This document shows positions 50,367 through 59,889 of a stretch of DNA of 64,000 bases, in pieces. The position numbers were made by a program, and so were the translations under genes. The stretch's first letter is position 1, and each line of letters starts with the position of its first letter. The notes below the pieces were generated by a model that did no database searches, was not told where the DNA came from, and saw nothing but the letters and a program-made list of their open reading frames with translations. Source of the stretch: Streptomyces mirabilis (lineage in GTDB: Bacteria > Actinomycetota > Actinomycetes > Streptomycetales > Streptomycetaceae); contig NZ_CP074102.1 of assembly GCF_018310535.1 (NCBI RefSeq), positions 7,812,001 through 7,876,000 on the forward strand, written 5' to 3'.

Positions 50367-50972
50367 ATGACCACGGCCAGGGACCTCTTGATCACCGCCA
50401 TGGACGTGGACCCGGACCGCCCCGTGGGGCAGGGCGACCTGTCCCTCGCACTCGCCGGAGCCGAGGTGATCGACCTCCTCGCCGCTGACGCCGTCCACTT
50501 GGACGGCGACCGCCTCGTGCCGGCGCCCGAGCCGACGACGGAAGACCGACTCCTGGCCGAGGCGGCGTCCTCGCTCGTACGCCAGGTGCCCTACGAGCCG
50601 GTCGAGGACTGGCTGTGGCGCAGGGGGCGCGGCCTGGCCGCGGTCCATCTGGCCGCCCTGGAGGCGGACGGCCAGCTGACCCGGCAACGCCAACGCCGAC
50701 TGCTTTTCGGAGCCGTCCGGATGGTTGTGGTCGATTCGCCCGCCCGACGCCGGGCACTGCACCGCTGGGCCGCCGACGAGCCTGTCCTCGTCTCCCTCGC
50801 GGCGGCCGTCGGGATTCCGGCCGAGCAGGGCGCCGACGGTCCGGTCGTGACCGACGACGCGGTGACGACCGTGCTGGCCGCCGTCAACGACGCGGTCATG
50901 GAACTGGAAGCGGTACGCCAGCGCCGGTCCATCGAGAGCGCGGCGTTCGCCAACCTCTGGCGAGGCGCGTGA
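50367..50972 (+). CDS. GPP34 (Golgi phosphoprotein 3-like) family protein
   Basis: 201 residues. The family core is visible: DLLITAMDVDPDRPVGQGDLSLALAGAEVIDLL in part (GDLSLALAGAEVIDL), WLWRRGRGLAAVHLAAL, and the helical C terminus NDAVMELEAVRQRRS. Bacterial members have an unknown role; the eukaryotic protein binds phosphoinositide. No signal peptide. GGGGGAG before ATG 50367. Confidence 0.87.
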   Translation: MTTARDLLITAMDVDPDRPVGQGDLSLALAGAEVIDLLAADAVHLDGDRLVPAPEPTTEDRLLAEAASSLVRQVPYEPVEDWLWRRGRGLAAVHLAALEADGQLTRQRQRRLLFGAVRMVVVDSPARRRALHRWAADEPVLVSLAAAVGIPAEQGADGPVVTDDAVTTVLAAVNDAVMELEAVRQRRSIESAAFANLWRGA

Positions 50973-51043
50973 CGCGAGCGGGCGCGCCGTGCCACGCCGG
51001 TTTCAGCGGGTGGCCTCGGTCCGGCGCCGGTTTCCGGTAGCGA

Positions 51044-52231
51044 TCATTCGCCCTTGCCGGGCTGGTTCTCGGGCGTGCGGGTGCCGGTGCCGGTTCCGGT
51101 GTCAGTGCCCCTGGCGGTGTCCCGGTCCGGCGCGTCGTCGCGGGCCGCGCGCCGTGCCCGTACGGTGCCCGCGACCCGCTGGAACGTCCGTGTCAGCTGG
51201 TGCAGCGGGTTCCCCTCCTGGCCGGCGGTCGCCTCGTGTGCACCGGACGCCGTCGTCCGGAGGTCTCGGAGGTCGGCCAGCGCCGCATGCGCGAGTTCGG
51301 TCGCCTCGCGGTACTGGTCGCGCGACTTCGTCATGGCGTCGAGTGCCTCGGCGTACACAGCCACCAGCGCCCGTGCCTCCTCCAGCGTCAGCAGCTTCCA
51401 GTCCTCCCGGAGGCTGGTGAGGGCGTCCTCCGCCGCTTCCGGCAGCGGCCGGGGCAGTGCCGCGTACCGTACGACCTTCTCCAGGAGCTCCGTCGGCTCC
51501 GAGCCGTCGAGGAACACACTTCGTACCGTGGAGTCCTGCTCGCCGTACCCGGGCCGGGCGGGGGAACCGGGCAGGATCACGGCGCCACCGCGCGGTACCC
51601 GTACGCCCAGGTCGTACAGCGCCCAGTTGACCGTCTGGAACTGCTCGGGCGCGGCGCGGTGTTCCACGACCCGGTGACGCAGACCGGGCGGGAGCAGCCG
51701 GGCCAGCGGCAGGCGACCGCGTTCGTCGGTGGTCATCGCCTCGTGGATGACGACGTTGATGCTCCAGCTGTGCTGCGCGGCCTCCTTGAGCAGGCGGCGC
51801 AGTGCCTTGTCGTCCTGTGGCAGCGGGTTGATGTCCCGCAGGCGGAGCCCGGCCACGATGTCGTGGTCCCAGGGGATCTGGTGTCCCTCGGGCCAGAACA
51901 TGGTCGCGGGAGAGGGCCACGCGAGGTCCCAGGGCCGTTCCGCCTCGGCCACCAGCGTCCAGCGGCTTCCCTCGGCGGCGTGATCGCGCCCGTCCGTCGT
52001 GAGCCGTGCGCGAACCGTGACGGCGTCGTCGACCTGCCAGCGCGCCTCGAAGACATGCCCCTCGGAGTCCGAGGAGTTCTCTGCCTCCAGGAAGTCGTGG
52101 ATCGTCTCGTCGGCCTTCAGCCTCCGCAGGTTCTCCCTGAGGATCTCCTGCGGGGCGGGCCCGACATGGCGCCCGCCGGCCAGCCAGACGGTTTCCGGAG
52201 CGGTGGCGCGGGCGGTGGAGGGCTTGGGCAT
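51044..52231 (-). CDS. Uncharacterised protein, 395 residues
   Basis: No family recognised. Residues 40-200 are a mixed alpha/beta domain (RWQVDDAVTVRARLTTDGRD, WDLAWPSPATMFWPEGHQIPW); 280-330 are helical (EARALVAVYAEALDAMTKSRD, possible coiled coil); the tail is a GT-repeat (RGTDTGTGTGTRTPENQ). No signal peptide or membrane segment. Same strand as the NlpC-like gene, with 166 bases between. Nothing identifies its role. Confidence 0.75.
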   Translation of the reverse strand: MPKPSTARATAPETVWLAGGRHVGPAPQEILRENLRRLKADETIHDFLEAENSSDSEGHVFEARWQVDDAVTVRARLTTDGRDHAAEGSRWTLVAEAERPWDLAWPSPATMFWPEGHQIPWDHDIVAGLRLRDINPLPQDDKALRRLLKEAAQHSWSINVVIHEAMTTDERGRLPLARLLPPGLRHRVVEHRAAPEQFQTVNWALYDLGVRVPRGGAVILPGSPARPGYGEQDSTVRSVFLDGSEPTELLEKVVRYAALPRPLPEAAEDALTSLREDWKLLTLEEARALVAVYAEALDAMTKSRDQYREATELAHAALADLRDLRTTASGAHEATAGQEGNPLHQLTRTFQRVAGTVRARRAARDDAPDRDTARGTDTGTGTGTRTPENQPGKGE

Positions 52232-52397
52232 GAGTCACTTTGCGGTGGGAGGCGGCGTGCGCACCCAGTATGGTCAGCGCGGGTGGCGAGCCGGGCGGCG
52301 AGGTCCGCGCGGATCACGTACATCCGCTATTGCGAAACTTCGGCCGTTCCGGTGCCTTATGTGTGCTTTGGGGCCTTGGTTGATGTGGCGCCGTCCG

Positions 52398-53891
52398 TCA
52401 CGCCGGGCGCAGCGCGCTGTGGATCGCCTTCTGTCCGGCGAAGAAGATGGACTCTTCGCGTATCGAGGCACCGGGGCTGGGGGCGTGGATCATCATGCCG
52501 TTCCCGGTGTAGAAGCCGACGTGGCTGACGTTGTCGTAGAAGAAGATCAGGTCGCCGAACTGGATGTCGGTCAGGGGAATCGCCGCACCGGCGGTCGCCT
52601 GCCCGTGCACGGTGCGCGGGAGTGCGACCCCGGCGGCCCTCCAGGCGGCCTGGACGAGGCTGGCGGAGTCGTACGAGTCCGGTCCTGTCGCGCCCCAGAC
52701 ACACGGCTTGCCGATCTGCGTACGGGCGAAGGCAAGGGCCTTGGCGGCCTTCCCGCCGTACGCCGACTCCGCGGCGCCGACGGGGCTTACCGTGCCGGTG
52801 CCGACGGGCACACCCGCGGCCAGCGGCATCCCCACGCCGAGGGACATGTCCGCGCCGAGCGGCATCCCCGTACCCATGGACATGTCCGTGCCGAGAGGTA
52901 TCCCCGCGGCCAGGGGCATCCCGGTGCCGAGGGGCATGTCCGGGCCGAGCGTCATTCCCATACCCATGGACGTGTCCGTGCCGAGAGGCATCCCCGCACC
53001 CATGGACGTGTCCGTGCCGAGAGGCATCCCCGCACCCATGGGCACGTTCGTGCCGAGCGGCATTCCGGTGCCGAGGGACATGTCCGGGCCGAGCGGGGTC
53101 GACTGCTGTCGCTGCCACTCCGCCGCTGCCTGGTTGCGAGCCTGATCCTCCGGGGTGGGCCAGACGCCCTCGGCCGGACGTGACTCGATCGCCGCGGGCC
53201 CGGGGTTCCACTGTGCGGCGTGCTTGGACACCAACTCACGAGCCAGCGCCAGTTTCCGCTGGATCTTCTCCTTGGACGTCTTCAACGCGGACTGCCCCGG
53301 CGCGGCGGGCAGCGCGGGCAGCAGGGCCGTGGCGGCCTCCTGTGCAGGTTGCGGCGCGGGCTCCGGCGCGGCCGGCAGCGCGGCGACGGCCCTGGCCGTC
53401 AACTCGGCCACGGGCCCGGCGGCCGCCTCGGCGGAGGGGCCTGCGGTCAACTCCAGAACGGGGCGGGCGGTCAACTCCCGCCCACGGTTGGTGAGCCCGT
53501 CCTCCGGCCGCTTCGCCGGGCCCGTGGGCCGCGCCTCGGCCGGGCGGTTCGGCATCCGGTCGGCCGGCAGCCTGGCCGGCGCGGACGGACCCAGCTGCGT
53601 GCGCGCCGCGTCGAACCAGGTCTTGGTGATGTCGTCGAGGGCGGGGTCGCGGCGCCTGCGCGCGGTTTCCGGCGCCGGGTTGACGCGGCCTCGGCTCCCT
53701 GTGGTCATCGCGCGGGTCCCGTTGACGAACCCGACGGCGTTCTCGGCCTGGTCGTAGAGGGAGCTGATCCGCTGCTGCACCTCCTCGCGGCTCGGACCGT
53801 CCGCGCCACTGAGGGCGGCCGTCGCGCGTGCGGAGTCGGGCATGCCAGGGAGGCTGCCGCCTCCAGGGCGCGGGGTTCGTTCCGGCGCCAT
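52398..53891 (-). CDS. NlpC/P60-like protein with catalytic Cys replaced by Ser
   Basis: 497 residues, three parts. Residues 1-260: Ala/Pro-rich, with a helical stretch EEVQQRISSLYDQAENAVGF and, near 225, EKIQRKLALARELVSKHAAQ. Residues about 264-365: methionine/glycine repeats with a 12-residue period, PLGTDTSMGAGM-like. Residues 380-497: an NlpC/P60 domain (GKPCVWGATGP, FGDLIFFY, SHVGFYTGNGMMIHAPS), but the active-site YDCSGL is YDSASL, with Ser409 (codon 52665-52667) in place of the nucleophile Cys. The His and fold residues remain. Probably a non-catalytic binding domain. No signal peptide. Start ATG 53891 is uncertain; 53843 is possible. Confidence 0.82.
   Translation of the reverse strand: MAPERTPRPGGGSLPGMPDSARATAALSGADGPSREEVQQRISSLYDQAENAVGFVNGTRAMTTGSRGRVNPAPETARRRRDPALDDITKTWFDAARTQLGPSAPARLPADRMPNRPAEARPTGPAKRPEDGLTNRGRELTARPVLELTAGPSAEAAAGPVAELTARAVAALPAAPEPAPQPAQEAATALLPALPAAPGQSALKTSKEKIQRKLALARELVSKHAAQWNPGPAAIESRPAEGVWPTPEDQARNQAAAEWQRQQSTPLGPDMSLGTGMPLGTNVPMGAGMPLGTDTSMGAGMPLGTDTSMGMGMTLGPDMPLGTGMPLAAGIPLGTDMSMGTGMPLGADMSLGVGMPLAAGVPVGTGTVSPVGAAESAYGGKAAKALAFARTQIGKPCVWGATGPDSYDSASLVQAAWRAAGVALPRTVHGQATAGAAIPLTDIQFGDLIFFYDNVSHVGFYTGNGMMIHAPSPGASIREESIFFAGQKAIHSALRPA
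52796..53105 (-). repeat. 36-bp minisatellite in the NlpC-like gene
   Basis: About eight copies of a 36-bp unit (12 residues, consensus PLG-T/A/P-D-x-S-M/L-G-x-GM), some nearly identical (around 52960-53040) and two with half units (PLAAGI). The period is a multiple of three, so copy number can change without frameshift. Confidence 0.85.
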
Positions 53892-54185
53892 GGGAGCCGT
53901 ACTCCTTCCGTACTCCGCCTACCGGGTCGGCCGTCGGGTTCGGGCGGAAGATTCCGGAAGGCATGCCCTACGGCCCCTGCCCGAGAGGGCAGTTGGGCCG
54001 ATTCACCCCAAGGTCGGTTGGGTCCCGGTTCCGGTTGCCGCGGGGGCATCGGATTCGGCGGAGGTCGCGCGACCCGGCGAGGTTCGCCGGAGGGAGTCGT
54101 GCGGCCTGCCGCCAACTTAGCCAATTTGTGTGCCTGGTGTGAAGATTGGAGCGCGAACTGTCCGATATGTAATTGTGACCTTCGT

Positions 54186-55547
54186 CTACGTGTCCCGGCC
54201 ACGACCAGGATGTCGTACGACCGCCGTGCGCCCCACGGTCGCCGCGAGCGTGCGCAACCGGCGCCAGTCCAAAGGGGGTTGGACCTCCGGTACGCCGGGC
54301 CGTTCCTTGGGGACGCGGACGCGCAGGGCGCCGGGTTCGACGCGGCAGTGGACTGGGGCGGGCAGGACCAGGGCCTCGCCGTCGATGCCGGCCTCGACTT
54401 CCGCGCGGTCGGCGTCGATGACCACCTCACGGGTGGTCAGGACCGCGAGTCCGTCCGGCGCGGGGTCCAGTACGAGCGCGGCGGCCTCGGCCGCGCTGTC
54501 CACCGTGATGCCGAGGACACCGAGCAGCCCGGAGTCGAGCCGTTCGCGGCGGCCGAGACCGGCCGGATCGTTGGTCCGGTAGGGGTTGTTGCTCACCAGC
54601 ACGGCCTGCGGGGCGTCGAGCGTCGTGTCGCCGGCGCGGGCGGTCAGTCGCGGCCCGCGCTGGCGGGTGAGCAGGTCGGGCAGGAGGTCCAGGATGGTGC
54701 CGATCTTGTCGTCGCGGTACGCGGGACTCTGCACGACCGCCGCGTACGCGCCGAAGGAGGCGTTGTTGACGAACGGGTGGCCGCCGGCGAAGCCGAGGTC
54801 CACGCGGAGTTCGACGCCGTCGGTGAGGGCGTCCAGGCAGGACGCCGGGTCGTCGCGGTCGAGGCCGAGGTCCATGGCGAAGTGATTGCGGGTGCCGGCG
54901 CAGACCACCAGGAACGGCAGACCGTGTTCGGCGGCGACGGCCGCGACCAGCGCCTGGGTACCGTCACCGCCGGCGACGCCCAGCAGATCCGCGCCGTCCG
55001 CGACGGCGGCCCGGGCCAGCGCGGTGACGTCCTGGTGCTTCTCCGGGTCGAGGAGCACGACCTGCGCGCCGAGCCGCTCCGCCTTCTCCCGCAGTCCGAA
55101 CCTCGCCACCTTGCCGCCTCCGGAGTGCGGGTTCATGAGGAGGAAGGGGCGCCGCGGCGGTGGTGCCCTGCGTTCCTTCGGGCGCGGGGCGCGCGTCCGG
55201 TCGCCCCGCAGGGCGTACCGGCCGCTCCAGACGGCCACGGTCCACAGCGCCAGGGACACGGGGACGGCCCAGAGCAGGCCGGCCACGGCGAACAGGGTGA
55301 GCACGGCGCCGGGCGCGACGGCCGCCAGCACGGCCGCCACCCAGCGGAGCGGGCCGCGCCGGGTCAGCGCCCACCACAGCGCCGCCGCCGTGACGGCCAC
55401 GCCGAGGAGCACGGCCAGGAGCAGCAGTACGCCGTCCACGCCTCCGTAAGCGAGCGGCAGCAGGACCGCCAGCGCCGCCGTGACCAGCGCGGCCCTGGCC
55501 GCCCACCGTTTCCCGTGGCCGACCCGCCCGCTCGCATCCACACCCAT
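54186..55547 (-). CDS. Diacylglycerol kinase family lipid kinase with membrane domain
   Basis: 453 residues. Residues 15-115 hold three or four membrane segments (LVTAALAVLLPLAYGGVDGV, LLLAVLLGVAVTAAALWWAL). The C-terminal kinase has LLMNPHSGGGKV (nucleotide), VAGGDGTQALVAAV (GGDGT), and CAGTRNHFAMDLGLD, the DagK catalytic signature. Phosphorylates a lipid at the membrane. ATG 55547; alternative GTG 55553. Next to a two-component system facing the other way. Confidence 0.9.
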   Translation of the reverse strand: MGVDASGRVGHGKRWAARAALVTAALAVLLPLAYGGVDGVLLLLAVLLGVAVTAAALWWALTRRGPLRWVAAVLAAVAPGAVLTLFAVAGLLWAVPVSLALWTVAVWSGRYALRGDRTRAPRPKERRAPPPRRPFLLMNPHSGGGKVARFGLREKAERLGAQVVLLDPEKHQDVTALARAAVADGADLLGVAGGDGTQALVAAVAAEHGLPFLVVCAGTRNHFAMDLGLDRDDPASCLDALTDGVELRVDLGFAGGHPFVNNASFGAYAAVVQSPAYRDDKIGTILDLLPDLLTRQRGPRLTARAGDTTLDAPQAVLVSNNPYRTNDPAGLGRRERLDSGLLGVLGITVDSAAEAAALVLDPAPDGLAVLTTREVVIDADRAEVEAGIDGEALVLPAPVHCRVEPGALRVRVPKERPGVPEVQPPLDWRRLRTLAATVGRTAVVRHPGRGRDT

Positions 55548-55747
55548 CGACACAGTCGTATGCAACCGCCGGGTCAGGCCCCGCGCAACCGCCGCGCTCT
55601 GCGAGGGCACACGCCAACCGGGGCCGGCCCGGGCGATTCTCACCGATCCCTTGGCCGACCCCTCGGGGCCGGGACCGTCGAGGCTGATGCACGATGGGCG
55701 GCGGCGAGCCCCGGCGGTGCGCCGGGGTGTGGCGGGGAGGGGCAGTG

Positions 55748-56455
55748 GTGATGAGTGGGCAGCGCGGCCGTGTTCTGGTCGTGGACGACGACGCGGCGAT
55801 CCGCCGCTCGCTGGAGCGCGGACTGAGGCTCGGCGGATTCACCGTGGACCTGGCCGACGGGGGGCGGCCGGCCCTGGCGGTGGCCCGGCGGACACCGCCG
55901 GACGTGATCGTGCTGGACATCTCGATGCCCGACCTCAGCGGCATCGAGGTGTGCAGGACACTGCGGGACGAGGACAACGACGTACCCGTGCTGATGCTCT
56001 CCGCACTCGACGAGACCGCCGACCGGATCGCCGGGCTGCAGGCGGGCGGGGACGACTACCTCGTCAAGCCCTTCGCCCTGCAGGAACTGGTCCTGCGCCT
56101 GGAGGCACTGCTGCGGCGCAGGCCGCCACGGGACAGCGGCACCGTACGGGTCGGCGGGCTGCTCCTGGATCCCGCCGCCCGGGGGGTGAGCCTCGACGGG
56201 CGGCCGGTGGAACTGACCCGACGCGAGTTCGAGCTGCTCCACTTCCTCGCCCGCAACGCAGGCATCGTGCTCAGCCGGGACCAGCTCCTCGATCGCGTAT
56301 GGGGCTACGACTTCGAGGTGCGCACCGACGCGGTGGACACCTTCGTCAGCTATCTGCGCCGCAAACTGGAGACGTCGGGGCGCTCCCGGATCATCCACAC
56401 CGTACGAGGCGTGGGCTTCGTCCTGCGCGACGACGACCCGGGGGAGCGGCCGTGA
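55748..56455 (+). CDS. OmpR-type response regulator
   Basis: 235 residues. Receiver: VVDDDAAIRRSLERGL (acidic pair), phospho-acceptor Asp in IVLDISMPDLSG at about 57, Lys in DYLVKPF. DNA-binding winged helix: ELTRREFELLHFLARNAG, RTDAVDTFVSYLRRKLE, IHTVRGVGFVLRD. Three in-frame starts (55745, 55748, 55751); 55748 suits GAGG best. Stop overlaps the kinase GTG by four bases. Confidence 0.93.
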   Translation: MMSGQRGRVLVVDDDAAIRRSLERGLRLGGFTVDLADGGRPALAVARRTPPDVIVLDISMPDLSGIEVCRTLRDEDNDVPVLMLSALDETADRIAGLQAGGDDYLVKPFALQELVLRLEALLRRRPPRDSGTVRVGGLLLDPAARGVSLDGRPVELTRREFELLHFLARNAGIVLSRDQLLDRVWGYDFEVRTDAVDTFVSYLRRKLETSGRSRIIHTVRGVGFVLRDDDPGERP

Positions 56456-57936
56456 GACTGTCCACGCGGATCGCCCTGGCCGTCGGCGCCACCGTGCCCG
56501 TACTGGTTCTGGCCACCGGCTGGCTGCTGCTGCGGCTGGTCGCCGCTGATCTGCACGACCAGCAGGACACGCATCTGCGCGAGCGCGCGGTGGCCGTAGC
56601 CAAGGACGCCCGGGGGCTGCTGCGCGCGAGCGCCGCCGACCGCTCGGCGGCGGTGGAGCAGGCCCGCGAACGCCGGCTTTTCACCTCGGCCCTGGACGTG
56701 GGCGTACGGCTGACCGGCCCCGAGGGGACCTTCACGGGCGGCCCGCAACCGGCGGCCGACGTGGCGCTGCCCGTCAGGGCTCCCGTCCCGGTCACCCTCC
56801 GTGCCGACGGCAGGAGCTGGCGGATCCTGTCGACCCGGGTGACCGGGTCGCGCCCGGGTGTGCGCGGCACCCTGTGGCTGTTCGCGTCCGACACCGCCGC
56901 CGACACCCAGGTACGCCTGGTCCGACGGCGCGCGGTGACCGTCGCCCTGCTCGCCGCACCGCTGTCCGGGCTGCTCGCCTGGGCCGTCGCCACCCGGGCG
57001 AGCACACCGCTGCGCCATCTGCAACGCCGGGCGAGCGGCCTCGACCCCCGTTCAAGTTCCACCCGCCTGGACCACACCCCGACGCGGATCGCCGAGGTCG
57101 ACGACCTCGCGCGCACCCTGCAGACCGTCCTGGCCCGCTACGACGAGCAGGCGGCCAGGACCGCCGAGGCTCTGGCCACCGCCCGCTCCTTCGCCTCGGC
57201 GGCCTCGCACGAACTGCGCACCCCGTTGATGAGCATGCAGACCAACCTGGAGATCCTCACCGAGCATCCGGAACTCGCCGGACCCGACCGTGACGAAGTG
57301 CTGCACGACCTGAGCCGCGAACACGCACGCCTCCTCGGGGTCCTCGTCATGCTGCGCGACCTCGGCCGCGCAGACCTCGTCGAGGCGGACGCCTTCGGCC
57401 CGGTCGACCTCGCCGACCTCGTCGAAGCGAGCACGGAGGAACAGCGGCGACGCCATCCGCACGCACGGGTGGCCGGCCACTGCGCACCGGGGCTGCGTGT
57501 GCACGGCTGGGAGGCGGGACTGCGGAGCCTGGTGGACAACCTGCTCGTCAACGCCCTGGTCCACGGACACACGGACGGGCAGCCTCCGCAGGTCGAGGTG
57601 ACCTTGCGCGCGAGCGGCGCCGACGCGCTCCTCGTCGTAGACGACCGGGGCCCGGGTATCCCGCCCGCGCTGCGCACCGAGGTCTTCGAACGTTTCCGCC
57701 GCCGACCGGACAGCCCCGGCTCCGGCCTCGGACTGACCCTGGTCGCCCAGCAGATCGCCCTGCACCGGGGCGGGATCCGGGTACTGGACCGGCCCACGGG
57801 TCCGGGCACCCGCGTCGAGGTCACCCTGCCGCTGAGCGACGGCTCCGCGGACGCGGGGGCCACGCTTCCGCTCCCGCGCAACTGGATGATCACGACCGCC
57901 GACCGGCCACAAGAATTCCACAAAGACGGCTCCTAG
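56452..57936 (+). CDS. Sensor histidine kinase
   Basis: 494 residues. Two membrane segments (about 8-30 and 162-180) bracket a 130-residue extracellular sensor; HAMP-like LRHLQRRASGLDPRSS; phospho-His in SAASHELRTPLMSMQTNLE at about 253; N box LRSLVDNLLVNALVHGH; G1 DDRGPGIP; G2 GSGLGLTLVAQQIALHRGG. Partner of the preceding response regulator. The signal is unknown; the sensor domain has no recognisable fold. Confidence 0.93.
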   Translation: MRLSTRIALAVGATVPVLVLATGWLLLRLVAADLHDQQDTHLRERAVAVAKDARGLLRASAADRSAAVEQARERRLFTSALDVGVRLTGPEGTFTGGPQPAADVALPVRAPVPVTLRADGRSWRILSTRVTGSRPGVRGTLWLFASDTAADTQVRLVRRRAVTVALLAAPLSGLLAWAVATRASTPLRHLQRRASGLDPRSSSTRLDHTPTRIAEVDDLARTLQTVLARYDEQAARTAEALATARSFASAASHELRTPLMSMQTNLEILTEHPELAGPDRDEVLHDLSREHARLLGVLVMLRDLGRADLVEADAFGPVDLADLVEASTEEQRRRHPHARVAGHCAPGLRVHGWEAGLRSLVDNLLVNALVHGHTDGQPPQVEVTLRASGADALLVVDDRGPGIPPALRTEVFERFRRRPDSPGSGLGLTLVAQQIALHRGGIRVLDRPTGPGTRVEVTLPLSDGSADAGATLPLPRNWMITTADRPQEFHKDGS

Positions 57937-57983
57937 TTTTCCGGGCGAGAGGGCAGTCGCCCGTGAACGCGGAGGAGTTCGTC

Positions 57984-58391
57984 ATGCCAAGCACCAGGAA
58001 GACCATGATCTCGGTCGTCTCGTTGGTCGCCGCCGGGTCGCTGTTCGGCGCCGCCGGCGCGGCCACGGCCGACGCCGCGACTCCCGCGCCGTCCGGCACC
58101 CCCACGGGCGACGGCGCGGCGGCGCTCTGCAAGCGCGCGCCGAAGATCGACCGGCGGATCGACCGGATCCTCACCCGGCTGCGCGCGGACGCTTCCCAGC
58201 GTGGCTCCATCGCCCGTCTCGAGCAGCGGGTGGCGAACGCCAAGTCCGCGGGGCACACCCAGATCGAGACCTACCTGAACGACCGGCTCACCTTCCGGCG
58301 TTCCCTGGTCCCCACCCTGGAGACCCGCCAGAAGGACCTGGCCGACGTCGAGAAGTGGTGCGGCGCCCACGACAACGGTCGTACGAACTGA
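57984..58391 (+). CDS. Small secreted protein
   Basis: 135 residues. Signal peptide (TMISVVSLVAAGSLFGAAGA, cleavage near ADA-ATP). The mature part is helical, with RRIDRILTRLRADASQRGSI and LEQRVANAKSAGHTQIETYL, and two Cys (LCKRAP, EKWCGAH) that may form a disulfide. GGAGGAG eight bases before ATG 57984. Follows the histidine kinase on the same strand after 47 bases and may be part of its regulon. Function unknown. Confidence 0.85.
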   Translation: MPSTRKTMISVVSLVAAGSLFGAAGAATADAATPAPSGTPTGDGAAALCKRAPKIDRRIDRILTRLRADASQRGSIARLEQRVANAKSAGHTQIETYLNDRLTFRRSLVPTLETRQKDLADVEKWCGAHDNGRTN

Positions 58392-58630
58392 TGCGCGCGC
58401 GCCACACCGTGCCGGCGGTACTGGCCGCCCTGCTGTTCCTGGCCGGATGCGGCCACGGCGGGAGCGCGCAGAGTGCACAGAGCACGCAGGGCACGGGGAC
58501 CGCACAGGGCACGCAGACCACTCGGCAGCCCGCACCCACTTCCTCCGCGGACCTCGGTCACCTGCGGAAACTCGTCGACGGCGCCGATTCCGCGGCGAGC
58601 GCGGCGGAGTCGGACATGGCCCGGGAGTGA
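58391..58630 (+). CDS. Small lipoprotein
   Basis: 79 residues. Lipobox LFLAGCGHGG, Cys about 20, then a Gln/Ser/Thr/Gly-rich disordered linker (AQSTQGTGTAQGTQTT) and a short helical end LGHLRKLVDGADSA. Its ATG overlaps the stop of the preceding gene by one base (TGATG), so it is coupled. Unknown role. Confidence 0.8.
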   Translation: MRARHTVPAVLAALLFLAGCGHGGSAQSAQSTQGTGTAQGTQTTRQPAPTSSADLGHLRKLVDGADSAASAAESDMARE

Positions 58631-58632
58631 GG

Positions 58633-59847
58633 TCAGCGTTCCGCCGACGGGGGCGGCGATCCGCCGGCGTGGAGCCGGTGGTGGCCGTCGGCGGGGCGGG
58701 TGGTGAAGTGCGGTCGATGCGGGTGATGGGAGGCGGTGCGTTCGATGATCAGGAGGGCGGCGTCGTCGCCGGGGTGGTCGCCGACGTGCGCGAGGAGGTC
58801 GTCGTGGATGTGCCGCAGCAGGGCGTCGGGGCCGGCGGCGGGAAAGGAGGCGACCCTCTCGGCGAGCGGGTAGAAGGCGCCCGACGGTGAGCGGGCTTCG
58901 ATGACGCCGTCGGTGTAGAGCAGGAGGACGTCACCGGTTTCGAAGGTGAACGGGTCGGGGCGGTGGCTCGCGGCGGGCAGCTCGCACATGCCCAGCGGGG
59001 GGACGGGGTGGCGCGCGTACAGGACCGTGACCTCGCGGTCGCGCAGCAGGAGAGGCGGTGGATGACCGCAGTTGATCATCCAGGCCTCCGACCCCTCGTC
59101 GGGGATGTCCAGCACGAGCGCGGTGGTGAAGTGCTCGCCCGGGTCGTGCTCGGTGTCGGCCACGTCCTCCAGGTCGCGGCACACGCTGACCTCCAGTGCC
59201 GCCGTGAGCTCGGGCAGGCTGGCGTACCGGTGAGCGCCCTCACGGAACGATCCCAGCACCACCGAGGCCTCGCCGATGGAGGCCAGCCCCTTGCCGCGTA
59301 CGTCCCCGATGATCACCCGCGTGGAGGACTGGGCGGAGCGGGCGACCGCGAACAGGTCGCCGCCGATCTGCGTCTCGTCCTCGGCGGCCAGATACAGCCA
59401 GGCCACGCGCAGGGGCCCGATCCGGCGGGGCGGCGGTCGAAGCAGGACCCGCTGCGCCGTCTCGGCCACCGACCGCGCCCGGCTCAGCTCTCGGGCGCGC
59501 CGCTCGCGTACATGGCAGACGAAGACCACCAGCGCGGAGAGCACGGTCAGGGCGATGATCTGCGCGATGTGGTTGGCGGTGGTCAGCCCGCCGTGGAACA
59601 CCGCGATGAAGACCTGGGCGGCCACGGCCAGCACCCCGACCACCGCGGTCAGCCGTGGCCCGGCCAGGGAGGCGGTGAGGGCGGGGGCGATGACCAGCAA
59701 CGGACCCAGGTGGACATCGGTCGGGGAGTGGAGGTCCACCACGGTGATCACTACGATCAGCGCGAGTGGGATTGCCACCAGTCCGCGGCCCGACGGCTGC
59801 TCCACGAGGCGGTCCACTGACACACGCCGGACACCCACATTTCCCAT
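58633..59847 (-). CDS. Membrane PP2C-type (SpoIIE/RsbU) serine phosphatase
   Basis: 404 residues. N-terminal 130 residues contain about three or four membrane segments; then a SpoIIE phosphatase domain: LAAEDETQIGGDLFAVAR (metal Asp), VIIGDVRGKGLAS (DVxGxG), FTTALVLDIPD, CGHPPPLLL, GDVLLLYTDGVIEARS, DDAALLIIER. Such proteins free anti-sigma factors. ATG 59847 chosen because GGGGGC precedes it; ATG 59892 is an upstream alternative. Divergent from fprA. Confidence 0.9.
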   Translation of the reverse strand: MGNVGVRRVSVDRLVEQPSGRGLVAIPLALIVVITVVDLHSPTDVHLGPLLVIAPALTASLAGPRLTAVVGVLAVAAQVFIAVFHGGLTTANHIAQIIALTVLSALVVFVCHVRERRARELSRARSVAETAQRVLLRPPPRRIGPLRVAWLYLAAEDETQIGGDLFAVARSAQSSTRVIIGDVRGKGLASIGEASVVLGSFREGAHRYASLPELTAALEVSVCRDLEDVADTEHDPGEHFTTALVLDIPDEGSEAWMINCGHPPPLLLRDREVTVLYARHPVPPLGMCELPAASHRPDPFTFETGDVLLLYTDGVIEARSPSGAFYPLAERVASFPAAGPDALLRHIHDDLLAHVGDHPGDDAALLIIERTASHHPHRPHFTTRPADGHHRLHAGGSPPPSAER

Positions 59848-59889
59848 TTTGCCCCCGATTTCGAGGCCTGTGCTCCCCGGGCGGCGAGT

